Shown here piece by piece: positions 24,712 to 34,596 of a stretch of DNA of 55,025 nt. Source of the DNA: Flavobacterium sp. (GTDB lineage Bacteria > Bacteroidota > Bacteroidia > Flavobacteriales > Flavobacteriaceae); the NCBI GenBank assembly GCA_018401995.1, contig JAGYJR010000013.1, forward strand, positions 1 to 55,025. Reading direction: 5' to 3'. A program made the translations under genes and the position numbers. How positions within the stretch are numbered: the first letter of the stretch is position 1; the number at the start of each line of letters is the position of its first letter. The notes under the pieces are model-generated. The model was not told the DNA's origin and did not search any database. It was given only the letters and a program-made list of their open reading frames with translations.

Positions 24712-24900
24712 ATGATTAACAGAATAATTAGAGCCATTGCAGGGACGTTTGTTATCTTGAGTGTGCTATTAGGAATGTACGTGAATGAAAATTGGTTTTG
24801 GTTCACCATTTTTGTGGGAGCCAATTTACTCCAATCATCCTTCACCAAATGGTGTTTGATGGAAGATATTTTGAAAAAAGTATTTAAAATAAAGGATTAA
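24712..24900 (+). CDS. DUF2892 (YgaP-like) small membrane protein
   Basis: 62 aa with two hydrophobic helices (about 5-21 and 27-43): INRIIRAIAGTFVILSVLLG, then NWFWFTIFVGANLLQSSFTKWCLMEDIL. This is the DUF2892 pattern, often a tail to rhodanese/YgaP proteins. It ends the efflux operon. It is a cousin of the small protein at 10875-11063 but lacks the CGSKGC tail, keeping one Cys. Function unknown. Confidence 0.75.
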   Translation: MINRIIRAIAGTFVILSVLLGMYVNENWFWFTIFVGANLLQSSFTKWCLMEDILKKVFKIKD

Positions 24901-24951
24901 TTGTGCAATTTTTTGGTTTTATTTGCGTTAATAAAAAAAACAAAATTTAAA

Positions 24952-25392
24952 ATGAGAAAAATACAATTAATTTCGATTTATGCCTTGTTAGTATTTGCTT
25001 GCATAGGCTGTTCTGATGACAGTGATGATTCTACTCAGGTATCATCTCCGAATGAAATTACTACAACAGTTACTAATGGAGAATGGATAGTTACTTTTTA
25101 TGAAGAAGATGGTATTGTTCAAACTAGTGATTTTTCAGGTTATGATTTCACTTTTGCCTCTAACGGCGATTTGTCCGCAACTAATGGTATGGATACACAA
25201 TTAGGTGTTTGGAGCACTTATACTGACAGTGGTCAAACAAAATTAGATCTACAGTTTACAGCAATTTCTGGACCATTTCAAGAAATTAACGAAGATTGGA
25301 GAGTGATTTCAAGAACTTTAACTAAAATTGAACTTAGAGATGTTAGTGGTGATGGAAGTGTTGATCTATTAACTTTTGAAAAGAATATTTAA
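24952..25392 (+). CDS. Lipocalin-like lipoprotein
   Basis: 146 aa from the ATG at 24952; an in-frame TTG upstream at 24901 would spoil the signal. Lipobox FACIGC with an Asp/Ser-rich linker behind it. The body has the short beta-rich pattern of small flavobacterial lipocalin-like proteins: NGEWIVTFYEEDG, YDFTFASNGDLSA, GVWSTY, LDLQFT, EDWRVISRT, DLLTFEKN. It should sit on the periplasmic or surface side of a membrane. Ligand unknown. A terminator shared with the convergent YbjQ gene follows. Confidence 0.7.
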   Translation: MRKIQLISIYALLVFACIGCSDDSDDSTQVSSPNEITTTVTNGEWIVTFYEEDGIVQTSDFSGYDFTFASNGDLSATNGMDTQLGVWSTYTDSGQTKLDLQFTAISGPFQEINEDWRVISRTLTKIELRDVSGDGSVDLLTFEKNI

Positions 25393-25406
25393 AACGTATT
25401 TAAAAA

Positions 25407-25437
25407 AAAAACGTCTCATGAAAGTGAGACGTTTTTT
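25407..25437. terminator. Bidirectional terminator
   Basis: 8-bp GC stem ACGTCTCA (25411-25418) / TGAGACGT (25425-25432), extended by flanking A-run and T-run, 6-nt loop, between convergent genes. Confidence 0.85.
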
Positions 25438-25740
25438 TTATCTTTTAATTATGTTGACTGCTGTACCTGTAACAGCAACTGCAACGTAATTTGATGTTGT
25501 GAGTTCAATATCGACTTTTATTCCTACTACAGCATTTGCATTCATTTTTTCTGCATTTTCCTGTAATTGTTTTAGTGCTTGCTCTTTTACTTCTGAGATA
25601 CTTTCGCTAACGCCAGCATAATATTTTTGCATATTAAAAGTCATTTTCATTTTCTGTAAATTTACTGCTGTACCGGATACAATTCCTCTGTATTCAATAA
25701 TTTTAAAGTCTTCAATGGTGTTGGTTGTTGTTAAAATCAT
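25438..25740 (-). CDS. YbjQ/DUF74 family protein
   Basis: 100 aa, no signal. ILTTTNTIEDFKIIEYRGIVSG at the start, an amphipathic helix (EVKEQALKQLQENAEKMNANAVVGIKVD) and a final AVAVTGTAV strand are the marks of the YbjQ/DUF74 family, small oligomeric proteins sometimes labelled heavy-metal binding. Residues 22-24 (SGT) replace the usual loop. Monocistronic. Biological role is not established. Confidence 0.85.
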   Translation of the reverse strand: MILTTTNTIEDFKIIEYRGIVSGTAVNLQKMKMTFNMQKYYAGVSESISEVKEQALKQLQENAEKMNANAVVGIKVDIELTTSNYVAVAVTGTAVNIIKR

Positions 25741-25851
25741 AATTAATTTAGTTTAATCATTGGTATAAGAAAACGTGTTTTTGTTACAATTTCATGCTTT
25801 TGACTTCCTTTATTAGCTAAAAACTATTTTAATGAAACTGTTGTTTACTAC

Positions 25852-25882
25852 TTTGCGACTTTCCAACTTTATCTTATCTTTG
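25852..25882 (+). promoter_or_regulatory. ffh promoter
   Basis: Bacteroidetes-type promoter: -33 TTTG (25852-25855), 19-bp spacer, -7 TATCTTTG (25875-25882); ATG follows at 25908. Confidence 0.75.
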
Positions 25883-25907
25883 CACTTCATTAAACAAAAT
25901 CAAGATC

Positions 25908-27245
25908 ATGTTTGATAATTTAAGCGAAAAACTAGATAAAGCGTTTCATATATTAAAAGGTCACGGTAAAATTACCGATGTCAACGTTGCTGATACTTTG
26001 AAAGAAGTGCGAAGAGCGTTATTAGATGCCGACGTTAACTTTAAAATTGCCAAAGATTTTACTACTCGAGTAAAAGAAAAAGCTATTGGAGAAAACGTAT
26101 TGACTACGTTACAACCAGGACAATTAATGGTTAAAATCGTAAAAGACGAATTAACGGAATTAATGGGCGGTGAAGCAGCTGGGATTAATTTATCAGGCAC
26201 TCCGTCTGTGATTTTGATGTCGGGTTTGCAAGGTTCTGGTAAAACTACTTTTTCTGGGAAATTAGCTAATTATTTAAAAACTAAGAAAAATAAAAAACCT
26301 TTATTGGTAGCTTGTGATATTTATCGTCCAGCGGCAATTAATCAGTTGCATGTTGTTGGAGGACAAATTGGTGTTGAGGTTTACTCGGAGCCAGAAAATA
26401 AAAATCCTGTGTCTATTGCTGAAAATGCAATTAAACATGCCAAAGCGAATGGATTCAACGTGGTAATCATTGATACGGCTGGTCGTTTAGCAGTAGATGA
26501 GGAAATGATGACCGAAATCGCCAATGTTCATAAAGCGATTCAACCACATGAAACGTTATTTGTGGTGGATGCGATGACAGGACAAGATGCTGTGAATACT
26601 GCCAAAGCATTCAACGATAGATTAAATTTTGACGGAGTTATCTTAACCAAATTAGACGGTGATACTCGTGGTGGAGCAGCTATAACTATCAAATCTGTAG
26701 TGAACAAGCCAATTAAGTTTGTTGGTACAGGTGAGAAAATGGATGCTATCGATGTGTTCTACCCAAATCGTATGGCGGACAGAATCTTGGGAATGGGAGA
26801 CGTTGTTTCCTTAGTAGAAAGAGCACAAGAGCAATACGACGAAGAAGAAGCAAGAAAATTACAAAAGAAAATTGCCAAAAATGAATTCGGTTTTGATGAT
26901 TTCTTGACGCAAATTCAGCAAATCAAGAAAATGGGAAGCATGAAAGATTTGGTTGGCATGATTCCTGGCGCTGGAAAAGCATTAAAAGATGTAGAAATTG
27001 AAGATGATGCATTCAAACATGTTGAGGCAATTATTTTTTCTATGACGCCAAATGAAAGAAGCAAACCATCCATTATTGACGTAAAACGTAAAAATAGAAT
27101 TGCCAAAGGTTCAGGAAGAAAAATTGAAGAAGTTAACCAATTGATGAAACAATTTGACCAAATGAGCAAAATGATGAAGATGATGCAAGGTGGCGGTGGC
27201 AAAAAAATGATGCAAATGATGCAAGGCATGAAAGGCATGCGATAA
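25908..27245 (+). CDS. ffh: Signal recognition particle protein Ffh
   Basis: 445 aa. N domain (1-90), G domain with P-loop GLQGSGKTTFSGKL, DTAGRLAVDEEM, TKLDGDTRGGAA, and a methionine-rich M domain with the RNA-binding SGRKIEEVNQLMKQF and a C-terminal run of Met and Gly. It binds 4.5S RNA and signal sequences of nascent chains, delivering ribosomes to FtsY and SecYEG. Single gene with its own promoter and a terminator. Confidence 0.97.
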   Translation: MFDNLSEKLDKAFHILKGHGKITDVNVADTLKEVRRALLDADVNFKIAKDFTTRVKEKAIGENVLTTLQPGQLMVKIVKDELTELMGGEAAGINLSGTPSVILMSGLQGSGKTTFSGKLANYLKTKKNKKPLLVACDIYRPAAINQLHVVGGQIGVEVYSEPENKNPVSIAENAIKHAKANGFNVVIIDTAGRLAVDEEMMTEIANVHKAIQPHETLFVVDAMTGQDAVNTAKAFNDRLNFDGVILTKLDGDTRGGAAITIKSVVNKPIKFVGTGEKMDAIDVFYPNRMADRILGMGDVVSLVERAQEQYDEEEARKLQKKIAKNEFGFDDFLTQIQQIKKMGSMKDLVGMIPGAGKALKDVEIEDDAFKHVEAIIFSMTPNERSKPSIIDVKRKNRIAKGSGRKIEEVNQLMKQFDQMSKMMKMMQGGGGKKMMQMMQGMKGMR

Positions 27246-27252
27246 TATGTAG

Positions 27253-27279
27253 AGACGCGATTCATCGCGTCTTTTTTTA
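27253..27279 (+). terminator. Terminator of ffh
   Basis: 8-bp stem AGACGCGA (27253-27260) / TCGCGTCT (27265-27272), loop TTCA, 7 T. The GAGACGCGATTCATCGCGTC string resembles a common flavobacterial intergenic hairpin (recollection only). Confidence 0.85.
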
Positions 27280-27375
27280 AATTTTAAAAAATTTAAAACA
27301 GTTAAATTAATTCAAATAAATTTATTTGAATCAATTCAACCCAAAATACCATAAACAACACAACAACAAAAACAA

Positions 27376-28260
27376 ATGCAATTATTAGACGGAAAAAAAG
27401 TGTCGGAAGACATTAAGAATGAAATCGCTGCTGAGGTGGCTCAAATGAAAGCAAACGGTGAAAAAGTTCCTCATTTAGCAGCCATTATCGTTGGTAACGA
27501 TGGTGCAAGTTTAACCTATGTTGGGAGTAAAGTAAAATCTTGTGAAAGAGTAGGGTTTGAATCTACATTGATTAAAATGCCTAGTACTACTTCCGAAACC
27601 GAATTACTGAAGAAAATTAAAGAGCTGAACGAGAATGATGACATTGACGGCTTTATCGTTCAGTTGCCATTACCAAAGCAAATCGATACGCAAAAAATCA
27701 TCATGGCTATTTGTCCAACTAAAGATGTGGACGGTTTCCATCCAGAGAATTTTGGTAAAATGGCGTTAGATATGTCAACTTTTATTCCAGCAACGCCTTT
27801 TGGGATTTTGGAATTATTAGAGCGTTACAATGTTGAAACCAAAGGAAAACATACGGTTGTTATTGGAAGAAGTCACATTGTAGGAAGACCAATGAGTATT
27901 TTAATGGGAAGAAAAGGATTTCCTGGGAATTCAACGGTTACAGTAACGCATAGTCATTCTAAAAATATCAATCAAATTACTTCGCAGGCAGATATTATCA
28001 TCTCGGCATTAGGCGTTCCCAATTTCTTAAAAGCAGAAATGGTAAAAGATGATGTAGTTATTATTGATGTTGGTATAACAAGAGTAGTGGATGAAACTAC
28101 TGAAAAAGGATATAAAATTGTTGGTGATGTAGATTTTGACAACGTATCTAAAAAAGCGTCTTATATTACGCCAGTTCCTGGTGGAGTAGGACCAATGACA
28201 ATTGCAATGTTATTAAAAAATACACTTTTAGCGAGAGAACGCAGAAGGATGAAGATTTAG
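27376..28260 (+). CDS. folD: Bifunctional methylene-THF dehydrogenase/cyclohydrolase FolD
   Basis: 294 aa. Substrate motif [16 protein letters not shown] with the catalytic Lys, [20 protein letters not shown], the NADP-binding [11 protein letters not shown] and the final [19 protein letters not shown]. It interconverts 5,10-methylene-, methenyl- and 10-formyl-tetrahydrofolate in the cytoplasm. Monocistronic, with a 15-bp terminator behind it. Confidence 0.97.
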   Translation: MQLLDGKKVSEDIKNEIAAEVAQMKANGEKVPHLAAIIVGNDGASLTYVGSKVKSCERVGFESTLIKMPSTTSETELLKKIKELNENDDIDGFIVQLPLPKQIDTQKIIMAICPTKDVDGFHPENFGKMALDMSTFIPATPFGILELLERYNVETKGKHTVVIGRSHIVGRPMSILMGRKGFPGNSTVTVTHSHSKNINQITSQADIIISALGVPNFLKAEMVKDDVVIIDVGITRVVDETTEKGYKIVGDVDFDNVSKKASYITPVPGGVGPMTIAMLLKNTLLARERRRMKI

Positions 28261-28280
28261 TTTTTTTAAGCATTTATATA

Positions 28281-28317
28281 AAAAAAAGCGTTGGATTTAT
28301 TTTCCAACGCTTTTTTT
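28281..28317. terminator. Bidirectional terminator
   Basis: 15-bp stem AAAAAAAGCGTTGGA (28281-28295) / TCCAACGCTTTTTTT (28303-28317), 7-nt loop; serves folD and overlaps the stop codon of the convergent small gene. Confidence 0.88.
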
Positions 28318-28522
28318 ATGCTTTAGTTTTAGATTTCGATAGTTGATTAAAATAGTAAAAAGCAAAAATAATTCCTACTACAGCCAACCAAATCAATTTT
28401 GTGTTAATTGGTGCCGGTGGTGGATCATCATCTGCAGGTGGATCTAAAGGGTCCGCATAACTAATGAAACTTACAAAAGCCATCATTAGTGTAGCATAAA
28501 TTTTTAATAGGTTCGATTTCAT
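28316..28522 (-). CDS. Small Pro/Asp-rich single-pass membrane protein
   Basis: 68 aa. Signal peptide (about 1-22, ending FISYA), then DPLDPPADDDPPPAPINTK, an acidic proline-rich linker, and a C-terminal helix LIWLAVVGIIFAFYYF with a Lys-rich end. Similar short proteins with DPP linker and terminal helix are frequent in flavobacteria, usually in several copies. Function unknown. Confidence 0.75.
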   Translation of the reverse strand: MKSNLLKIYATLMMAFVSFISYADPLDPPADDDPPPAPINTKLIWLAVVGIIFAFYYFNQLSKSKTKA

Positions 28523-28568
28523 CTTGATTTGGAGTTAAATTGAAATTGTATGCAATAATATTAAAAAA

Positions 28569-30164
28569 TTACTTAATACGAAAATCTGAGGTGAAAAATA
28601 ATTTTACACTAGGGTATTTTTGTTGTGTCATTTGTATAGAAAATTCGCTATCGGCTAAGAAAACCAATTGTCCATATTTATCGTGACCTAAGAATTTCTG
28701 TTTTACTCTTTTAAATTCTGAGAATTCTTCGTTTTTTGGATCATCAGCTTTTACCCAACACGCTTTATAAGCTGGGAAATTTTCATACGTACATTTCGCA
28801 CCATATTCATGCTCTAAGCGGTATTGGATTACTTCATATTGTAAAGCTCCAACTGTTCCAATTACTTTTCTTCCATTCATTTCTAAAGTAAACAACTGCG
28901 CAACTCCTTCGTCCATTAATTGATCTACTCCTTTTTCAAGTTGTTTTGCTTTCAATGGATCTGCATTATTAATATAACGGAAATGCTCTGGAGAAAAACT
29001 TGGAATTCCTTTGTAGTTCATTTTTTCGCCTTCGGTTAATGTATCTCCGATTTTAAAATTTCCAGTATCGTGTAGTCCAACAATATCTCCTGGATACGAA
29101 ATATCTACAATTTCTTTCTTTTCAGCAAAGAAAGCATTCGGACTTGAGAATTTTAGGTTTTTTCCGAGACGAACGTGTAAGTACGGTTTGTTACGTTCAA
29201 AAGTACCAGAAACTACTTTTACGAAAGCAATTCTATCTCGGTGTTTTGGATCCATATTAGCGTGAATTTTAAAAACAAATCCACTAAATTTTTCTTCATT
29301 TGGTTCTACCAAACGCGTATCCGATTCTTTTGGTCTTGGCGTTGGAGCAATTTCGATAAAACAATCCAATAATTCTCTAACACCAAAATTATTTAATGCC
29401 GAACCAAAAAATACGGGTTGTAATTCGCCATTTAAGTATTCCTCTTGGCTGAATGGTGGATATACTTCTTTAATTAATTCTAATTCTTCTCTAAGTCTGT
29501 TAGCCGGTTTTTCGCCAATAATAGATTCCAATTCTTCGCTTTCAATATCCGAAAAAGCAATGGTTTCTTCGATATTTTTTCTGCTATCTCCTTCAAAAAG
29601 ATTGATGTTCTTTTCCCAAATATTATAAATTCCTTTAAAATCATATCCCATTCCTATTGGAAAACTTAAAGGAGTAACACGTAATTTTAATTTTTGTTCT
29701 ACTTCGTCTAATAAATCAAAAGCATCTTTTCCCTCACGGTCTAACTTGTTGATAAAAACTAGCATTGGAATGCTTCTCATTCGACAAACTTCTACTAATT
29801 TTTCTGTTTGCTCTTCGACCCCTTTTGCTACGTCAATTACTACAATAACACTATCCACAGCAGTTAGGGTTCTAAACGTATCTTCAGCAAAATCTTTGTG
29901 TCCTGGCGTATCTAAGATGTTGATTTTTTTATCTTTATAAATAAAAGCCAAAACCGATGTAGCAACCGAAATTCCACGTTGGCGCTCAATTTCCATGAAA
30001 TCGGAAGTAGCTCCTTTTTTGATTTTGTTACTTTTTACCGCTCCAGCTTCTTGGATAGCACCACCAAATAATAACAGTTTTTCTGTTAAGGTAGTTTTAC
30101 CAGCATCGGGATGTGAAATAATACCAAAGGTTCGTCTGCGTGCAATTTCTTTACTAAAACTCAT
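28569..30164 (-). CDS. prfC: Peptide chain release factor 3
   Basis: 531 aa. Translational GTPase with SHPDAGKTTLTEKLL (P-loop), the switch I region, DTPGHKDFAEDTFR (G3), NKLDREGKD (G4) and the RF3-specific C-terminal part ending LFFTSDFRIK. It recycles RF1/RF2 from the ribosome after termination in the cytoplasm. Monocistronic. Length matches the family. Confidence 0.97.
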   Translation of the reverse strand: MSFSKEIARRRTFGIISHPDAGKTTLTEKLLLFGGAIQEAGAVKSNKIKKGATSDFMEIERQRGISVATSVLAFIYKDKKINILDTPGHKDFAEDTFRTLTAVDSVIVVIDVAKGVEEQTEKLVEVCRMRSIPMLVFINKLDREGKDAFDLLDEVEQKLKLRVTPLSFPIGMGYDFKGIYNIWEKNINLFEGDSRKNIEETIAFSDIESEELESIIGEKPANRLREELELIKEVYPPFSQEEYLNGELQPVFFGSALNNFGVRELLDCFIEIAPTPRPKESDTRLVEPNEEKFSGFVFKIHANMDPKHRDRIAFVKVVSGTFERNKPYLHVRLGKNLKFSSPNAFFAEKKEIVDISYPGDIVGLHDTGNFKIGDTLTEGEKMNYKGIPSFSPEHFRYINNADPLKAKQLEKGVDQLMDEGVAQLFTLEMNGRKVIGTVGALQYEVIQYRLEHEYGAKCTYENFPAYKACWVKADDPKNEEFSEFKRVKQKFLGHDKYGQLVFLADSEFSIQMTQQKYPSVKLFFTSDFRIK

Positions 30165-30337
30165 GATTTTGTATTAAATGAGGCGCAAAATTAATGCAAT
30201 TAATTAAGAATTAAAATCATTATTAGGTCTCTTTTCTTTTTTTAAGTAGTTTTTTAAATTATTCCAATACAATTCTCTTGATTTATAGCAATGAATTACT
30301 ATTTTTGTTGGTTGCAACCTAAAATTTATTTACAACG

Positions 30338-32296
30338 ATGAAAAATAATGTATTGGCACTTTTCTTTTTAAGTTTTACTTCTTTTGTATTTGCCCAAAAT
30401 AAAGAAGTTTTATTTACAATTAATGACAATCCTTATTACACAGATGAATTCGTTCGTGTATACAAAAAGAATTTAGATTTAGTAAAAGATGATTCTCAAA
30501 AAGATTTAGATAAATATTTAGAGCTTTTTTTAGGTTACAAACTTAAAGTTGAAAAAGCAAATAAATTAGGCTTACAGAATGATACCAAATATCAAAATGA
30601 ATTAAAATCTTACCGCAATCAATTAGCCAAGTCATATCTAAATGACTCACAAGTTACGAATGCACTGATTGAAGAGGCTTATGAAAGAATGAAATTGGAT
30701 GTAAGAGCTTCTCATATTTTAGTTATGGTTGAGGAAGGCGCTATACCAGCAGATACTTTAAAAGCATATAACAAAATGCTAGATATCATCAAACGAATCG
30801 AATCAGGAGAATCTTTTGAAGCTTTAGCAGCTAAGTTTTCAGAAGATCCATCAGCTAAAGATAATAAAGGGGATTTGGGATATTTTTCTGCATTTCGTAT
30901 GGTTTATCCTTTTGAAAATGCAGCTTATAAAACGGCTGTTGGTAGTGTTTCAAAACCTTTTAGAACGCGTTTTGGTTACCATATTTTAAAAGTTGCAGAC
31001 AAAAGAGTGAATAGAGGTGAAGTTTCTGTATCGCACATCATGATTATGAAGCCTGGAACACCAGATGCTGAGTTGCATGAAAAAGCCAAGCAAACCATTA
31101 ATGAAATTTATAAAAAACTACAACAAGGCGAAAGTTTTGAGTCTTTAGCAGGACAATTCTCTGAAGATAAATCTACGGCTTCAAAAGGTGGCGCTTTGCA
31201 GCGTTTTGGTTCGGGACAATTAACTTCGCAAGAATTTGAAGACGTTGCCTTTGGTTTAAAAGAAAAAGGCGAATTGTCTCAACCGTTTCAATCACAATTT
31301 GGTTGGCATATTGTGAAATTGATTGATAGATTTCCATTACAATCATTAGAGGAATTAAGAGTTGATATTGAAAACAAAATAAAGAGAGATGACCGTTCGT
31401 TGTTAATTACTAACTCATTAGCTAAAAAGCTTAGAGCTAAATATGCAATTAAAACCGATTCTAAATTATTGGTAAAAGCTAAAAAATCGGTTACTGATGC
31501 ATTTTATGATCAAAACTGGGTTGTTCCAAGTAATAAAGAATTTCAAGTGACTTTGGTTACTATTGAAAACAACAAAAAACTAACAGCAACAGACTTTTTA
31601 GAATTTGTAAGTAGCCAACAAAAATCAAATGCTAAAACTAGACCTATTCAAAATTTAACCAATGAATTGTTTGAAAAATGGTTAGATGAACAAGTGATTA
31701 CGTATCACAACGACAATCTGGAAAATGAGTTTCCAGAATTTAGATTTGTTATGGATGAATATAGAGATGGTTTGTTGTTGTTTGATTTAATGGAGAAAGA
31801 AATTTGGAATAAAGCTAAAAACGATACTGTTGGATTAGAAAAATTCCGATTGGATAATTTGAAAAATTATCAATGGAAAGAAAGAATGGATGTTGATATT
31901 TTTTCTTCAACAGATGAAAAAGTGATTAAAAAAGCGCAATCGTATCTTAAAAAAGGAAAATCAATTGATTTTATTAAGCAAAAATTAAACGTAAATGATA
32001 AAATCAACGTTATAGTAAAATCAGGATTGTTTGAAAACGATTATGATGTGCTTCCTGAATTTGGAATAACAAAAACAGGTGTAACTAAAATTGCAGCAAA
32101 AGGAAATTATTTCTTTGTTTCAAATGTAAAAGAAATTAAACCGGCACAACCAAAACTTTTGAACGAAACCAAAGGGAAATTGGTAAGTGATTACCAACAA
32201 TTTTTAGAAAACAATTGGGTAGATGAATTACGAAAGGAATTCAATATCAAAATTAATACGGCTGTGTTTGAAAAAACAAAAAAACAACTGCAATAA
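30338..32296 (+). CDS. Periplasmic peptidyl-prolyl isomerase (PpiC/SurA type), two parvulin domains
   Basis: 652 aa. Signal peptide to about residue 19 (FVFAQ). Two parvulin/rotamase domains: VRASHILVM to FGYHILKVADKR (about 125-230) and VSVSHIMIM to FGWHIVKLIDRF (about 232-335), each with the SEDPSAKDNKGDLGYF or SEDKSTASKGGAL signature. The N- and C-terminal regions are helical chaperone-like segments. It should help fold outer-membrane proteins. First gene of a three-gene run of SurA-like proteins; a -7 box TATTTTTG lies at 30300-30307. Confidence 0.9.
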   Translation: MKNNVLALFFLSFTSFVFAQNKEVLFTINDNPYYTDEFVRVYKKNLDLVKDDSQKDLDKYLELFLGYKLKVEKANKLGLQNDTKYQNELKSYRNQLAKSYLNDSQVTNALIEEAYERMKLDVRASHILVMVEEGAIPADTLKAYNKMLDIIKRIESGESFEALAAKFSEDPSAKDNKGDLGYFSAFRMVYPFENAAYKTAVGSVSKPFRTRFGYHILKVADKRVNRGEVSVSHIMIMKPGTPDAELHEKAKQTINEIYKKLQQGESFESLAGQFSEDKSTASKGGALQRFGSGQLTSQEFEDVAFGLKEKGELSQPFQSQFGWHIVKLIDRFPLQSLEELRVDIENKIKRDDRSLLITNSLAKKLRAKYAIKTDSKLLVKAKKSVTDAFYDQNWVVPSNKEFQVTLVTIENNKKLTATDFLEFVSSQQKSNAKTRPIQNLTNELFEKWLDEQVITYHNDNLENEFPEFRFVMDEYRDGLLLFDLMEKEIWNKAKNDTVGLEKFRLDNLKNYQWKERMDVDIFSSTDEKVIKKAQSYLKKGKSIDFIKQKLNVNDKINVIVKSGLFENDYDVLPEFGITKTGVTKIAAKGNYFFVSNVKEIKPAQPKLLNETKGKLVSDYQQFLENNWVDELRKEFNIKINTAVFEKTKKQLQ

Positions 32297-33145
32297 TTGA
32301 TACGTTATTTAGCATACATATTATTATTTACCTTGGTTGCTTGCGATTATATTAAGAAACCGCAAGAGCCAGAATCTGTTGCGCGTGTTGGAGATGATTT
32401 TTTATTTCGTTCCGATTTACAAAATCTCGTGCCCAATGGTACTTCAAAAGAAGATAGTATTGCTATAGTAAAATCCTTTATTGATCGCTGGGCAACACAA
32501 AAATTGCTTTTTGAAGCAGCAGAGTTAAACCTAACCAATGAAAAGGTTGACGAGTTGAATCAGCTAATTAAGCAGTATAAAGTAGATTTGTTTACTAATG
32601 CCTATTTGGAAGAGTTAATTATTAGAAAAGTGGATACAATAGTTTCCAATAATGAAATTAACAAATACTACGAAGCCAATAAGCAATTTTTTAAAAATCC
32701 AAACGAGTTGGTTAAGTTGCGTTACATTAATTTAGTTAAAGAAAATCCAAAATTTGATAAAATTAGAGCAAAATTTAATTCCTTTACACCGAAAGACAAA
32801 AATGAATTAGCGGAAATGGCCATTCAGTTTAAAAGTTATGCTTTTAATGATTCTATTTGGGTTGATATTAATCAAGTGTATGAAAAGTTACCTTTTATTA
32901 ATGCAGACAATAAAAGTAAATATGTTTCCAATGGTATGAGTTACCAATTCCCTGATTCTACAACTGTTTGGATGGTTAAAATAAAACAAGTATTGCCAAA
33001 GGATAGTCCCACGCCATTGCAGTTTTTAAGGCCTACAATAAAACAAGTTATTATCAATAAAAGAAAAGTAGAATTATTACAAACAATAGAAAACGAGATT
33101 ACAAACGATGCATTCAAAAATAACAAATATGAGATTTACAAATAA
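32297..33145 (+). CDS. SurA-like lipoprotein without parvulin domain, TTG start
   Basis: 282 aa. Begins with TTG directly after the upstream TAA; the TTG is needed because the lipoprotein signal (YILLFTLVAC) starts at once and there is no nearby ATG. The body has the SurA N-terminal chaperone pattern (VARVGDDFLFRSDLQNLV, IVKSFIDRWATQKLLFEAA) and a later region that corresponds to the parvulin fold position but lacks its active-site signature. It is probably a lipid-anchored helper of the two flanking isomerases in outer-membrane protein folding. Function inferred from family and operon. Confidence 0.8.
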   Translation: MIRYLAYILLFTLVACDYIKKPQEPESVARVGDDFLFRSDLQNLVPNGTSKEDSIAIVKSFIDRWATQKLLFEAAELNLTNEKVDELNQLIKQYKVDLFTNAYLEELIIRKVDTIVSNNEINKYYEANKQFFKNPNELVKLRYINLVKENPKFDKIRAKFNSFTPKDKNELAEMAIQFKSYAFNDSIWVDINQVYEKLPFINADNKSKYVSNGMSYQFPDSTTVWMVKIKQVLPKDSPTPLQFLRPTIKQVIINKRKVELLQTIENEITNDAFKNNKYEIYK

Positions 33146-34481
33146 AAATAAATTTTTACTTATCCTTTTTTCTGTTTCCTTTATAACTTTTGCACAGCCT
33201 AAAAAACAAAAAGTGGATGGTGTGATTGGTGTAGTAGGAGATTATGTAATTTTAGACTCAGATATTGATTTGGAATTGATAACCTTAAAAGCGCAAGGTG
33301 TTGATATAAAAAATATCACAAGATGTGAGCTTTTTGGAAAGCAGTTGGAAGATAAATTATACGCTCACCATGCCATTCAAGACAGTATTGTGGTTACCGA
33401 TGCTGAAGTAAATGCCTTTTTAAATGAACAAATAGATGCTGCTGTGGAGCAAATCGGTTCAATGGAAAAAGTAGTGAAATACTATAAAAAGAAAAATGAA
33501 GAAGACTTGCGTTCTCATTTTTTTGATGTAGTTAAATTGAATAAATTAACTACTCAAATGCAGAAGCAAATTGTAGATAAAGTTGAGATTACACCTGAAG
33601 AGGTTCGTAATTTCTTCAAAGAAATACCACAAGATGAAATTCCGATTTTTGGATCTGAAGTAGAAATTGCACAAATTGTTGTAAAGCCAGTAATTGAAGA
33701 AGCTGAAAAACAAAAGGTTATTGCAAAGTTAAAGGAAATCCGTCAAGAAGTTTTAAATGGATCAAGTTTCTTTTCTAAAGCTGTTTTATTTTCTGAAGAT
33801 CCTGGCTCTAGTTCAAATGGGGGATTTTACAAAATGAATAGAAGGACTCCATTTGTTAAAGAATTTAAAGATGTAGCTTTCAGTTTAGGTGAAGGAGAAA
33901 TTTCTGAACCTTTTGAAACGGATTTCGGCTATCATATCATTTTAGTTGAAAAGATTAGAGGTCAAGAAGTTGATTTGCGTCATATTCTTATGGCACCAAA
34001 AGTAACAACAGAAGCAATGAATGAAGCAAAAGCGAAAATAGATGCTATAAGAGAAAAAATAATTAGTGGTGCTATTTCATTTGCTGATGCTGCAAAATCT
34101 GATTCTGATGAAAAAGAAACAAAAAACAATGGTGGAGTTTTGTTGAATCCTAGAACAATGGAACCTAGATTTGAATTAACAAAAATGGATCCTTCTTTGT
34201 ATGGTCAGGTTGCTGCTTTGCAAATAAATGATGTTTCTAGGCCGATATTAGAAGATGACCGAGGGAAAAAGTATTACAAAATAATCACCGTAAACAAAAA
34301 GACTGGTGAACACAAAGCAGAATTTGCCAAAGATTATATTAAAATTAAAGAATTAGCTTTGCGTGATAAGCAAATCAAAGCCATAGGGAAGTGGACGGAA
34401 GAAAAAATAAAAGAGACTTATATCAAAATTAACGAAGAATATAAGACTTGCGATTTTACTAATAACTGGTTGAAAAAGTAA
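33129..34481 (+). CDS. SurA-type periplasmic chaperone/peptidyl-prolyl isomerase
   Basis: 450 aa from the ATG at 33129, which overlaps the previous gene by 17 bp and gives a clean signal peptide (ending SFITFAQ); an ATG seven codons earlier is possible. SurA N domain (VDGVIGVVGDYVILDSDID), first parvulin domain (VEIAQIVVKP, SEDPGSSSNGGFYKM, FGYHIILVEKI) and a second, more divergent one (VDLRHILMAP). Third in the isomerase run; a terminator follows. Confidence 0.9.
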   Translation: MRFTNKNKFLLILFSVSFITFAQPKKQKVDGVIGVVGDYVILDSDIDLELITLKAQGVDIKNITRCELFGKQLEDKLYAHHAIQDSIVVTDAEVNAFLNEQIDAAVEQIGSMEKVVKYYKKKNEEDLRSHFFDVVKLNKLTTQMQKQIVDKVEITPEEVRNFFKEIPQDEIPIFGSEVEIAQIVVKPVIEEAEKQKVIAKLKEIRQEVLNGSSFFSKAVLFSEDPGSSSNGGFYKMNRRTPFVKEFKDVAFSLGEGEISEPFETDFGYHIILVEKIRGQEVDLRHILMAPKVTTEAMNEAKAKIDAIREKIISGAISFADAAKSDSDEKETKNNGGVLLNPRTMEPRFELTKMDPSLYGQVAALQINDVSRPILEDDRGKKYYKIITVNKKTGEHKAEFAKDYIKIKELALRDKQIKAIGKWTEEKIKETYIKINEEYKTCDFTNNWLKK

Positions 34482-34495
34482 TTTAACTTAAATTG

Positions 34496-34524
34496 ACCCT
34501 TTGCGTTTTCGAAGGGTTTTTTTA
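34496..34524 (+). terminator. Terminator of the SurA-like operon
   Basis: 6-bp stem ACCCTT/AAGGGT with a 10-nt loop and 8 T. Confidence 0.7.
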
Positions 34525-34596
34525 TGTTTTTTTTCTTACTTTAGTGTTTTCTAAATTATATTCATTTTTTTCAGAATTCTAAAATCTTAATTAAAC

